The notes beneath the pieces are model-generated. The model worked only from the letters and a program-made list of their open reading frames with translations, searched no databases and was not told where the DNA came from. The position numbers were made by a program, and so were the translations under genes. This document shows positions 23,740 through 35,959 of a stretch of 64,000 nt of DNA, in pieces (position 1 is the first letter of the stretch; every line of letters starts with the position of its first letter). The DNA is taken from the NCBI RefSeq assembly GCF_022201045.2, contig NC_068561.1, positions 22,016,501 to 22,080,500 of the forward strand. The letters run 5' to 3'. This DNA comes from Citrus sinensis (taxonomy: Eukaryota; Streptophyta; Magnoliopsida; Sapindales; Rutaceae).

Positions 23740-26289
23740 ATGAAAGGAAGAAGGAGCTCATCAGATTCATCATCTTCTTCCAAAACCAAGAAACCCCAAT
23801 GTCAGTTTCCTTTTCTTTCCCTTATTTATTATTATTATTATTTTTTAATGCTAAATTACGATGATATTGCAATTTTATAATTTGTTTGCTAACAGCAACA
23901 GAAGTTTCAGATACCCAAGTGATCATTAATGTTGCATTGTCTCATATATGTTGTGGTTTAATCACATTCTATTGGATTTCTGTCAAATATTTGGGGCAAT
24001 TATGATTGACATGTGTTTTACTTTGTGGCAGATTCTAAGTTTACACAGCAAGAGCTTTCTGCTTGTAAACCGATTCTAACACCAGGATATGTATGGATTC
24101 ACGATATACTATAATGTTTTGCATTGATGTTTTATTTAGCTAAAGTTTTCTCATTTCTTCTGTGTTATGATTTAAATGGATTTTCAGGTTATTGGAATAT
24201 TTATTATTGTCGGCGTCGTCTTCATCCCAGTTGGAATTATTTCATTGTTTGCATCAGAGAATGTAATACATTTTAACCTGATCTTGAAAATTGTTAGCTT
24301 GCCAATGATTGATATTGTACTTGAAACTGTGATTTCTTTCTCTGACGCATAGGTGGTAGAAATTGTGGACCGCTATGATGAAGGTTGCATTCCCCCTAAC
24401 TATAGCGATGATATGCTTGCATATATCCAAAACAGTGATACTAACAAGACCTGTACCAGGAGTTTGAAGGTTAGACTGATTTCTTTTCTGCTATGATGTT
24501 TCAATTAATTCAAGCTTTATTCTTCATCTTTAGATTATGATGCTACAGCCTATGTCCAGTAATATTTTCTTTTTTCTGTGTACTAATTTATCATGTTGCA
24601 GGCCACAAAGCTAATGAAAAGTCCTGTTTATATCTATTATCAGCTTGATAACTTCTATCAGAACCACCGTCGGTAGGTGGAATCTACTTTTAAAAGTTTT
24701 GTAGGGTGTTTTTATATTTTGGTAAGACTTATGTCATATGTGGAAAGAGATTGGCTAGTTACATCATTTCTGATCAGAGCTGGTTTCTGAATGTTAATTC
24801 TCTGTATATTTGTTTGCAAATCACAAGCCGCAGAGTGCATTTATCTTCAAATTGTACACAATTTTGAAGATCAGTCAATTATCTGACAATTACAAGAATC
24901 CAAACCAAATATTTCCCTGTGTTCATAATATGTAGAGGGAGAAAAGAACTGTAATTGAAACTGAGAGATATTGATGGATCTTCTGAATTGAAAAATTCTC
25001 GTATGAAAGATTTTGAAGCAAGACAGTAACTGAACAAATTTACGATTTTATTTGAGAAATCAGAATTATCTTTTTGCCCTAGACCAATAGAATTTTTAAT
25101 TTTTTTAATTATTATTTTCTAATTGTGAATCATCCTAACATCATATCAACTCTAGAATCTTTTTAAACCTTTGTTCATTTGAAGTGTTAAAGTTGGTTTC
25201 AGATATGTTAAAAGCCGAAATGACAAGCAGTTGTGGAGCAAGAAACATGAGGATGAGACAAAAAACTGTGCTCCCGAAGCCACATCTAATGGACTCTCAA
25301 TTGTTCCTTGTGGTCTCATCGCATGGAGTTTGTTCAATGATTCATATGGATTTTCAATAAAAAATAAGATGGTCAAGGTCAGTAAGAAGAACATAGCTTG
25401 GGAGAGTGACAAAAAGCATAAATTCGGGTCAGATGTTTACCCCAAAAATTTCCAGAATGGAGTTTTAATTGGAGGTGGAAAACTTAATTCTAGCATACCT
25501 GTGAGTATACCTATATCTCTGTTTTGTTTATATGACATTATTTCTATTCTAGTTTTCATTTTCCCTATTACTTCTTGGTTGAATTTCTTTCAGAATAAGA
25601 GTTGCTCATTACTGGATTGCATGTAACAGTTGAGCAAACAAGAGGCTCTTATAGTATGGATGCGTACTGCAGCACTGCCAACTTTTAGGAAACTGTATGG
25701 AAGAATAGAAAGTGATATTCAAGCCAATGATTCAGTTACAGTCATAATTGAGAACAATTATAACACTTACAGTTTCGGTGGTAAAAAGAAGCTGGTTCTT
25801 TCAACCACGACTTGGATAGGTGGAAAAAATGATTTTTTGGGCATAGCATATATTACTGTTGGTGGATTATGCCTGTTCTTAGCAATAAGCTTCATACTTG
25901 TGTATGTTGTCATGCCAAGGTGAGTAAATGGTCCAAAGTCATACTTATTGCAATTCTTGCTCGAGTAAACTACCATTTTCTTCCGGGATGATAGATTTAA
26001 TTTCCCTCTTATTTGTTACTTGAAGAGATAATACTAGCTTGGGATAACCAGGAAACTTGAATCCTTACCAATCCAACCTCTCATAGAAACTCGGGAAAAA
26101 ATTAACATGATATTGCTGATAATGCAAAGGATTTTATTCTTTGGAAGATAATATAACTTCTTGTGTCGTGTTGTTGCAAAAACAAACTGGGTATATAGTG
26201 TTTGAGACGGTTTTTATGTTATTTGCAGGCCACTTGGGGATCCAGCTTTCTTGTCTTGGAACAGGCATCCAGCAGGACATCAGATATAG
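23740..26289 (+). CDS. ALA-interacting subunit (ALIS), CDC50/LEM3 family
   Basis: Eight exons, 23740-23800, 24032-24090, 24188-24262, 24353-24469, 24602-24672, 25203-25500, 25630-25919 and 26229-26289, encode 343 residues. ALIS proteins are beta-subunits of P4-ATPase phospholipid flippases, needed for export from the ER and for activity at Golgi and plasma membranes. The N-terminus is Ser/Lys-rich and cytosolic. KFTQQELSACKPILTPG precedes the first membrane span (about 41-62). A large lumenal loop carries Cys residues and N-glycosylation sequons (NYS, NKT, NDS). The second span is about 296-321, followed by PLGDPAFLSWNR, the conserved tail. I cannot say which Arabidopsis ALIS is its ortholog. 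The next gene is convergent. Confidence 0.94.
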
Positions 26290-27023
26290 GTTTCTCACTG
26301 TATATATTCCGCATCTATCTTCAATTGTCACAATTATTCCTTGCGTCCGTGGTTACTGAGTAACTGTAGTTTTTACATTTGATGATGGATGTTCTTATTT
26401 GGAATGCAAAATTGTTTTTCTCAATAAGAAAAACATTTGCTTTTTCTTAACTCTGTTAAAATTAAATTACTTTGACATGGATTATTGTCCCACGGTTTCA
26501 AATTTCCTAAGTTTTTCCTCATTTGCTTGAATTGATGCTTCATGCTAAATATATAGTGTGACTTTTTTATTTTTCTCTAACTGAATGGCTTTACGTATCT
26601 TGATAATTATTTGTAATAGGAGCAATTTTTTTGCATAATTTTCTAAATTTCAAAACTCAAATGTGTAGCTGCAATTTTCACTTTCAAATAAAATATAATC
26701 TCAATTAGAAAAATATAATTCAAGTTATTAGTTTAAAATGTGTCGAAGCAGAACAAAAAAGATAATAATATAATAAATATGACACTAATTAAAATGGCAA
26801 AAATAAAATAATTTAACAAGTGAATGCAAGTGTCCAACAACATAGAAAAGTTCATCCTCGAGTTGTGGATGAATTTCGAGGATAACACTCGTAGGGATAC
26901 AACAGAACAGATTCAAACTTGTAGTTTTTGCTTTTCAATGATGTAAATGGAGAATATATATGTCTTGAACAATTTTTTCTTTTCCAAAAAAAGAAGAAAT
27001 AATTGAAAAATGTAAAAATATTA
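26290..27023. other. Convergent 3' intergenic region
   Basis: AT-rich spacer between the ALIS gene and the minus-strand secreted-protein gene, holding their 3' UTRs. No other feature was seen. Confidence 0.55.
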
Positions 27024-29671
27024 TTATTGACAAGGAAGAATCGTAGGCTCCATTGGAATGGAAGTATCCCTGTCGCACATTTTAGCGTCAATGCTCACAA
27101 CACCTTCTCCCTGCATAATCATATATTCAACAGTTTTACTACAATGTAAAAATCTTTTACCGTTACTTTACATGAAAGGGAAAAATAAAGAAGAACGAAT
27201 TTACCTTGGCAATGTTTCTAAAGTATGTTATGGTATAATTTCCAGTAGGAAACAAAGCTTCAGTGAGATCTGCTAAAACTAATTGAGGTTGAGACACTGC
27301 TCCATCAAACCAGTCTTCAGTTTGCTCAAACCACACAAACGCCATTGCAGTTACTCAATTTTTTTTGTCTCTATAAACAAATTATAAAGTTTATCTCAAT
27401 GAACAGGTAGACCCTAATGCTTTTGGAATGAGTGCACAAACCCCTTTTAGTTTTTTCCCCTAAAATCCAAGCCAAGCTTGCGGCTCCGGCATTGTTCATT
27501 TCATAAAACTGATCTCACTATTAATGGAGAAGGATATGTGTGTCCGTTCCTGAAACTTTAGGAGTCTACATGTACATTGCGACAAGCTTTGAGAGTCTGA
27601 GCCTTAAAAATGTAAGAGCCTTAAAATGACATAATACATACCTAGAGCGAGTGAATTCTGGTTTCTTTTATCAAATCGCCATAAGCTTTGATTTGTAAGG
27701 AAAGCAAAGCAAGATTTATCTGCAGCATCTATATTTTCCAGAAAGGTTGATTGAGTGTAGTTTGCTGGTTCTAAAGTGTATGTTCCATCAATTACCACAT
27801 CCACTGTCTAGATTTTTAAATTAGATTCAGGGAAAAAAAATGTTAATCAATGATAGAACTTTGTGTTTTAGCGTAATTCAACAGTAAAAAAGAAATTGCA
27901 TAAAACAAAATGCTTACACAAAGAATCGCATGCAACTGTTCCAAATCATCAGAATTAGAGATGTTATAAGTCATCTTATTGATTGAGCTATCCACATTCT
28001 CCCCCCCTGCATCTTCAACATACTGTATGAACATGATGAAATCTCATCAGCGCAGCCCACCAATTTAGTCTGCATTTGATATAATTCAAAAGTACTATCC
28101 TCTTCTTAATAATAAAACAATATGAAAAAAATTAAGCATTTTTTTATGTTTGTACCTTCAGCTTGAATGCTTCTTTGGTAAATGACCATACACCCTGCAT
28201 AAAGTAGAAGAAATCAAGTTAATTTTATTTGTATTTGTCCATAAAACACAATGTATCATTTAGTTTATGCACATATGTATACTTACATTATAAAACTCCA
28301 TCCAAGCTACTATAGGCTTGAATGGCTTTGTCTTGCCTGCAGCAACTCTAGTCAAGCACAGATAGTTCTCTTTAACCTGCAAATATTAAATTGAAAAAAA
28401 AAAACAATAGGCTCTGTTTGATAACGCGATATCGTTGTGCTTTAAAAAGTTACAACTACTCTGAATCAGAAGCTCTAGTTGTCAAAATAAACACCACAAT
28501 ATCACATTGTAACATGTAATTTAAGTTATAGTACTCACTGCGTTATATACTTGGTTGGCTCTGGCTTCTGCGTTTGCGAAAATTCCCAAGAATTTGATCC
28601 ACTCTGCCCGCTGTTATGTGAACAGATCAAAAATATACAAAGCTAAATTAGGGTGAGATTTAATGTACTTAATTTCAATCGGTGAATCAATGAAGTCACT
28701 AGTGTTACCCGTAGTGGACCGTCCTCTCCAAAAGGAGCAAAATTAGCAAAGTTGCAAGCTTGTGGTTGATCAGAATCAGTGGTAAAATGAGCTGCGTATT
28801 GTGAAAACTGTAGTGGCTCACTTTTGTTAACAAGACCAATTTCTCCTCCTTGGTACAATTTTAGTACACATCCAGATGCCACAGATTCTGATGTCATCCC
28901 CTTCATGCTACTTAATAAACCTAATAGCTGTCGATACATAATATGCAAAAAAATCAAACAATAACATACAAAAAGAATAATACTGAATGAGAAGCTAGTA
29001 ATACTTTACTCCTTTTTTTCCCTCAAAAATATCAATTTGCCATGACTCTCACCTCGAAAAAGGAAACTGCAATTCATGGGAAAATTGGATCACAGGTAAG
29101 AAAGAGTACTCCGATGAAAATAAAAATATGAAATATTTTGGAATAAAGAGTAGACCCAATAACAGGAAACAGGGCATGAAATTCTATCAGTTAATGTCCC
29201 GTTCACGTTACATTAATTCATAAGCAATGATCAACTAATCAAGCGAGGTACCTTACCTGGAAAGAAATCAGTATCAACTGAATAATTAGACATGGGGATC
29301 ACAAATGACTTGATCCTTGCGGTGCAATATTTTGTCCTAGCTGCCATTCTTGAGTTGTTCTGTTCAATATAATACAATTTGTGGAGTAAGATTTTTGCCG
29401 GAAATTAATTAACAGAGCCAAATATATGTGACTACAGATTAGTTAATAATCAAGAACGAATGTATACCTGAATAAGAAGGTAGCTCCGTCCGTCAATGGC
29501 ATTCTTGATGACTTTGAAGGTCTGTCCATAATATATATGAAAATTTTGGGCATCTTCAACCTTCGAAATGTCACTCGGCTTCACTGCATTTTCAGCATCA
29601 TTTCCCCAACTCATGAACCAAACCGCAAAGACCAAGAGTTGCGTAAACCGAATTGAACAAGAAGAAGACAT
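27024..29671 (-). CDS. Secreted protein resembling class III (TroA/BtuF-like) periplasmic binding proteins
   Basis: Eleven minus-strand exons: 29671-29468, 29359-29257, 29066-29053, 28927-28709, 28610-28539, 28376-28287, 28194-28156, 28022-27918, 27807-27642, 27314-27205 and 27110-27024. They give 402 residues. Residues 1 to about 28 ([18 protein letters not shown]) form a signal peptide. Six N-glycosylation sequons, including NYS, NKS, NIS, NYT and NQS, suggest passage through the secretory pathway. The segment [20 protein letters not shown] resembles the PLGRAEWIKF-type hinge helix of bacterial siderophore/B12-binding proteins, and [20 protein letters not shown] leads into the first lobe. 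The ligand is unknown. I recall a plant family of this type without an agreed function. Exon 3 is a 14-nt microexon required for frame. An earlier ATG at 29737 would spoil the signal peptide. Confidence 0.8.
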
Positions 29672-30789
29672 TTTTTTTTTCCTAGAAGAAGAAGAATAAC
29701 AAGCCAAGCTAGCTCTAAAATAGCATGCACATAACAAAATGACCTACATTTAACATATAATGATATATCTCGAAAACCCCATTATTATTATTATACATAA
29801 ATAATTGCCGGTGACAGAGGAGAAGAGAAAGTGATGGTGCTTTTCGCCTTTGGTATGTGAATTATTGTTATTTTTAATCGCTTTTGGTGATAACAATGAA
29901 GGCATGTGAACGTGATATGTGAGGTTGATCTTTATGTTGTTAATTGAAGCACAGATTTGCAACCCGTGAACCAAATGTTTTGCCTTACTTGTTTTTTTGT
30001 CATCTTCTTTTGGAGCACTTTCCCATTTGTTTCCTTTTTCAGTTATTACTTGTTATTAGTCCTATTTGCCTTACCATTTCATATATCATGATTCCCATCC
30101 ACGACCCCCCCCCCCCCCCCCCCCATGTGCACTGGACAATCACTTCTCATTCACCTATTAATCAAGGAGGAGAAACTTTAACATCTACTCCTCCACTACG
30201 CAAATTTGATTTTGCTGTTTTGGACACTATCTATGAATCAACGGCTTTAAACTGTTGTAAATAAAAGTAATTACAATATCATTCAAGCTCCAAATTGTTG
30301 GACATCTGCTTGTATGTGACATTTCCCATTGAAAATCTCTAATTTTTCAATACACTTAATACACTCTTATGTTTTGCATAATTGGCACCTTAATTTTTAA
30401 AAGAATATATAAAATATATATCTTAAGTTGAGAAATAACAATAAAGACTAATATAATTAGAACAAAAAAAATTTAAGATTGTTTTATTATAAAACAAAAT
30501 CAAACAACCGAGGGTAATATTATTATTTTGGTCCATTTTGGCTATGCATCCTCATTTCAAAAAACATTTGGGGCCAAACTCTAAATTCCTCAAAGATCTC
30601 CAAAACTCCTAAATTTTGGTCCATTTAACTACTACTACTATTATCATTGGTTGTAAATTTCAAAATTTTATGAAATCAAAAGGTGCCACAACACCACCAG
30701 ATAATGTAATTATCTTTTTTAAGAATAGCATTCGTTTTATAAGGTTAGAATGTCTTCTCTCTAGAGTTAGTTTTTGGATTTGTTGAATA
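29672..30789. other. Intergenic with a 20-base C run
   Basis: Upstream flank of the secreted-protein gene. A homopolymer of 20 C residues spans 30105-30124. Apart from this the stretch is AT-rich and shows no gene. Confidence 0.5.
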
Positions 30790-30794
30790 AGGGT

Positions 30795-31090
30795 GTGTGC
30801 TTGTAGCTCGACACGGAGGCTGCTTCCCCGTCCCTCGATTCCTTCCCTTGTTTCTTTCGTTTTTTTTAATTTCAATACTTCATTCGGTAGCAGCAGGGTA
30901 TCGAGTCATTGGTAACACCCACTCATTTCGGAACCAGATCAAAACCCGGCTCTACTACCCTGGCTTTTCATTGGTTCTTCCCAGGGGCCCCTTATCGTAT
31001 CGCGCGCGCATCTTCAAGCAATTGGGGGAGGCGCGCCCTCCACAGGATGCATTCATTTCCCTTCACAAGAAGAGGTCTGCTAACTAATGG
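30795..31090. other. Candidate organelle-derived (mitochondrial) DNA insertion
   Basis: About 300 bases are markedly richer in G+C than the flanks and contain CGTATCGCGCGCGCATC and GGAGGCGCGCCCTCCAC. The style (CCCTTGTTTCTTTCG, long mixed purine/pyrimidine words, open frames on the plus strand) is like plant mitochondrial intergenic DNA. I could not identify a mitochondrial gene in it, so this rests on composition and appearance only. Confidence 0.4.
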
Positions 31091-32323
31091 AACTTTTGAC
31101 TTATATATTGAAAAAAAGTTTCATCTAATATTACTTGAGAAGCCTAATATTAATCAATCATAGAGTCTTTAGAGCAACCAGAACTTAACCTTGTATATCC
31201 CAATTCTTGTGTTCTATAACTACTGATTGAAACCCCAGCTAGACTAAGAAGTTGAATTTCTATTCTATGAATGGGCAGCACAGCAACGATTATCATGGTC
31301 CATTTTCCCAATTGAAATCCTTTCCCTAATCTTCAAAAAATTGAACGATGATGATGATATTTTACGGAGTGCAGCCATCTGCATCTCACGGCAATATGGG
31401 ATTCAAGATATACACCACCAACTTAAACCTACTTTCCCTCTTCTATTGCTCTCAAAAGTAGGTCAACATCATCCAATCAAAGATTGGTATATATCAATGA
31501 TCCAACAGTGAGTCTTGATTCCTCCTCAACCCCCAAAAAATAAAATTCAGGAAATATCATTGCCACAAATAAAGGGGATAGATGGGTTTCAAGTTCAACT
31601 CAAGGATGGCTGTTAACATAGTTCCATGTAATTCGGACACATTACAAAATATGTGTCTCCTAAATGCCGTCACCCAATTTCAGGCAAGTTACCATCACCA
31701 AACAGAAGTACTTCTGAACTAGAATGCTCGAGAGCGATCGCTTCTGCCAGCCCTTTAAATTTGTGTGTATGCGAAATTTTTTTTTTTTTAATATGAGCGA
31801 CTGTTATATTTGTTGTGTCGTCCACGGGGACTTTAGTTGGTAAAAGCCATCTTACAGCTTGATTTCGTCCATTACATTGTGAATTAATAATCTGGACTTT
31901 CTTTATCTATATGCTTGATTGTGGTAGATCTAAATATTGATCGACAATCAAACATGATTCAGTTATCAACTGTTCATGAGTATTTGTGGGATTTAGATCT
32001 TCTGTTGCCTTAAATTAAACAGCTGATTCGAGTCCCTGTGAAAGGATAAATAGCTATGCTTGAATTACCATTCGAATTTGGTGCGAAAAGCAAAGGTCGC
32101 GATGAAATCAAATTTATAACTCAAATTAAAAGGTATTAATTTTTCATTAAAGTAAGTAATTTCAGTACGGTATATTATTATAGAATTACAGGTATATCAT
32201 CAGTGTGAAACACAAGTATACATCTAAGATCAATCAGCCCCCAATTCTGGAGAAGGTTAATTATCTTATGCCTTCCCAAAATTTAACTACCCTGTTAGAA
32301 GTAAAATAAAATAAAGTTCAATG
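31091..32323. other. Intergenic, 3' flank of the NAC gene
   Basis: No gene, repeat or RNA feature recognised. The last few hundred bases should contain the NAC 3' UTR. Confidence 0.5.
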
Positions 32324-35300
32324 TCAAGCTGATGAAACTACAACATGGTTTGCCCACATGGTGCAAAGAGCCAATGAAATTGTCAGGAATAGTCCTATCT
32401 TCTTCAAACACACAATAAAGTTATCCCCACGGCCACCTCTTATATTCACCAGCAAATCTCCCTCTTTTATCTTCTTAGAGCTGCATCCTTTTTCCTTCAC
32501 ATTGAAGCGATCATCAATGTTCAATTTCCCATTGTCCAAATTTTCCCCAAGATAGTAAAATCCATGCATTATGACAAGTACCAGCATGCAAACAACAGCA
32601 CTTGCTATCTCCTTCCATGGCTTCATGAATGTCCCGGTGAATTTCTCTGCCTTTGCATTAATAGACAAGTTATTTGCGACTTCAGCCGGGTTTAGCTGAA
32701 CTTGAACAATTTGTGACGGCACAATTTGGTGAAAGAATGTGTCAGCTGCTTGGCGCGTTGAAACGAACATTCCATGGTTGACTTTGATTTCCTCCACAAC
32801 TTCAAAGCTTGGTGAGCTTGCAAGAGTACCATCACCAATTTCCTCTTCTAAATGGTTCTTATTTGGTTCATCATCGATGAATCCGAGTGAAAAATCGTTT
32901 AGCTCAGAATCATTGAACCCTAAGCAGTTGTTATGTGAAGTCTCACCTAAAATCAAATTAACTTCCATTTTTAAGTAAAGAAGAAAGGGAAAGGAAAAAC
33001 ACAATGAAGGGAAAGAAGAAAAAAAAAGTTTATTACATTACCTTCAACTTCATGGCTTTCCATTCTCTGAAAACTTGAAATATTTTCAATGGGAACAATC
33101 TTGTGCTCTTCCACAAAGCTCTGACCAAAAAGAATTTAAAGTTTTAGAACATTTGGACATAGCTAGGTTTATGAGGGATAAAAAAAAAGGCATATAACAA
33201 TCTTGTGCTCTTCCACATAATGACCTTTTTTTCCTTTTTCCTTTTTTTTTTTAAATTTTTTTAACCACTGGGTTCTCTTAATAAAAATTTATAACTCATC
33301 CTATCCGCGTGGTTAAGATCTCAATAAAAAGTAAACATTTTATAAGAGACCAAAATGATAAAATGAAATGAAATTGGAAAAAAAAAAAGTGTTGACGAAG
33401 GACCAAAGTATCATCATCCTCCTCATAATTAATCAACAGATATGCATACATACCTTGTCTAAATCCTTGTTGGACATGCCAACCCATCTCAAGTTCTCTA
33501 CCATCCTCTCCGATTTGACATCTTCATCAAGGTATCCGATTTCTATCGACCTCGAATTGAAACCTTCCCATAATTTGTCATTGTATCTGACAGAAGTCAT
33601 ACCATTATTATTATTATTACTTGGATCATAATAATGGTTGTCATCGCCAGTCATCATAAAACTAAAATCATCAGCAGTAGCATTAGAATAATTTCCACCC
33701 CATGGATCTTGAACACCACTCGATTGATTTATCATCAGTTCTTGCTGTGTCAGTGCATGAGAATGATCATGCATCTTGAAATCCGTGACTCCAATCTGAT
33801 GGGAGAAATCTTCTACTTCCAATGGAGGCAGTGAAAGCCGATGCTGCAGCTTCGCACATTCTAATGCCACGTCAATCTGTGCACCAACGAAGCAAATATT
33901 GTAATAAGAAAAGAATTAAAAAATAATATGTAAAAATAACTGAATTCACGTCAAGAAAAGTTTTTACCTTATAAGGATGGTATGGAGTAGTTGCATAATT
34001 TGAAAATGGGGTGGTATTATTCAAGCCAAATGAGTCTTCTGATAAGAATTGGGTCCATTTCCCATCGTGTGTTTGATTGGAAGATTCAGTACCGATATTA
34101 CTGGGCAAACATCTATCATAAGGTATAGGATAATCAGAGCTCTCCGAATAATATTCAATGCTGGGAGAATTTGGATGATGAGTCATTTGATTAGCAGTTG
34201 TTATTGGTGTCGGGGCATAATGCTCCACAATCTTGGGGCCGATTGCACTCTTCTTGAACACACGACAAAGAGCATAGGCATCCTGGGAATTAAATACAAT
34301 ACAACGAAATAATTCAGTAATTAAAATCAAATCATGATGATGCGCGTTCAAATTAAAGACGAATCGTATATAAACTAATTACCTGTAAACCAGAATCAGT
34401 TTCACATTCACGCTCATCAAGACGATATTCGTGCATGACCCAATGGGTACGAATGCCATGCGGTGCTCTCCCACGATAGTAGACTAGGGTTTTCTTCATG
34501 CCCACAGAACGAGTCTGGGAGTTCACTTTTCTATCTTTCCCTGTGGCCTTCCAGTATCCAGCTTTGGTTGCACGATTAGTTCTTGATCCATTCGGATACT
34601 TGCGATCGCGAGGACTGAAGAAATACCACTCTAAATCTTTGCTCGGTAACAAGGACTTGCCTGAAAAGTTTTGATTGATAATAACAAGAGAAAAACTGTT
34701 ACAAATGCACAAGTAACATAAGATAAAATAGGAAATGGATCATATTTGATTATAGATCATTTGAAAAAAAAAAAAAATTAATCCAATAAATCATCTTTGG
34801 TGTGGCGACGCTGAAATATTTGCTTCATGCTTTGTGACTTGGTCGCTCACCTTGTTTCTCACATCTTCCTCACGAGAAAAGCAAATAAAAGAAGAAGAAT
34901 GAATACTAATTAACCTTGGTGGGGCCAAGCAGTAATTTTTTTTCAAATGTACTTGCGAGTTGTGATATTTATTCTATTTTATGCAAAAGCTTAAGACATT
35001 TGACCGACAAAACACGTTCGATTCTTTTGATTAGTTCGTTTAGTTTGTTCTAAGACATAAACATAACAAACAAACAAAAAGAGAGCAGAATGATTACATA
35101 TTTACGTAAACAACTTTTTTAAAGGTGCTTGACCGTCTTTTGTTCTTCAACATATGTTAGCTGCAGATCGGCAATAAATATTAATCTTTCTGTTTATTAT
35201 ATATTGTAGTCATTAATTAATTTTGAATATATGTTGGTTGCTTTCTATACACAACTACTTGCCGTTTAGGTCATTGCTAACCCTAAGTATATTCCTTATT

Positions 35301-35626
35301 CTTTTCTTTAAGAAAAATTCATTTGTATTTTATTGTTTTTAAATAAATAAGCTAAAGAACATGTTAATTGTTTCCTTTTTTTTATCCTTTTTTTTTAAAT
35401 GTATAATATAAACCAGAAATTCAAGAACTGGCTAGGGCAACGGAAAAATATATGGATGTATGTACGTACCTGGTAACTCCCAAGGTTCACACTTGTAGAG
35501 ATCAACTTCAGGGATTATTTCCAATTCAATCTCGCGGCCATTGATTTTTCTTTTGAGATAGTAAGCCACAAGTTCTTCATCAGTTGGATGGAACCGAAAA
35601 CCCGGAGGCAATGAAACAGGAGCCAT
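32324..35626 (-). CDS. NAC045: NAC transcription factor, NAC045/NAC086 clade, with hydrophobic C-terminal tail
   Basis: Six minus-strand exons, 35626-35470, 34660-34383, 34282-33968, 33876-33454, 33120-33042 and 32946-32324, encode 624 residues. The NAC domain fills residues 1 to about 160 with all five subdomains: [69 protein letters not shown] and ALCRVFKK. The long acidic C-terminal part probably activates transcription. Near the end are two hydrophobic stretches, [20 protein letters not shown] and [15 protein letters not shown], so the factor may be membrane-tethered and released by proteolysis. In Arabidopsis the NAC045/NAC086 pair drives sieve-element enucleation. The first exon ends in the usual NAC position after CEPWELPG. 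Intron 4 contains a partial copy of the exon 5 start. Confidence 0.92.
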
Positions 35627-35924
35627 CTCTTTGGACTTGAATTAATTATCTGGAACTTCTTCTGATAATATTGCTAAAGAATAAAGATCGATCGATGATG
35701 ACCTTTACTTTGAGCAAGAATACTGCACGATCAAATGCACAAAAATAAAAGAAAAAAAATAAGTCAGCAAATTAATCATACTAAGCAGAGAAAACACAAT
35801 TATGTATGAAGAGAAGAGAAAGAGACCCGCTGGCTTAGACAGAAGAAGTTCCAAAGCAAAGAGAGCAGAAGATTGGAGATGGAGAGAAGTGAAATGTGAT
35901 GGGTTTTGATAAGAGACAAAAAGA

Positions 35925-35959
35925 GGGGGGGGGGGGGGGGGGGGGGGAGAGAGAGAGAA
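35925..35959. repeat. G23 homopolymer followed by GA repeat in the NAC upstream region
   Basis: A run of 23 G (35925-35947) continues directly into AGAGAGAGAGAG, about 300 bases before the NAC start codon. It is a long C run on the gene's own strand and probably lies in the promoter or leader. It could form quadruplex or triplex structures. Confidence 0.8.
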
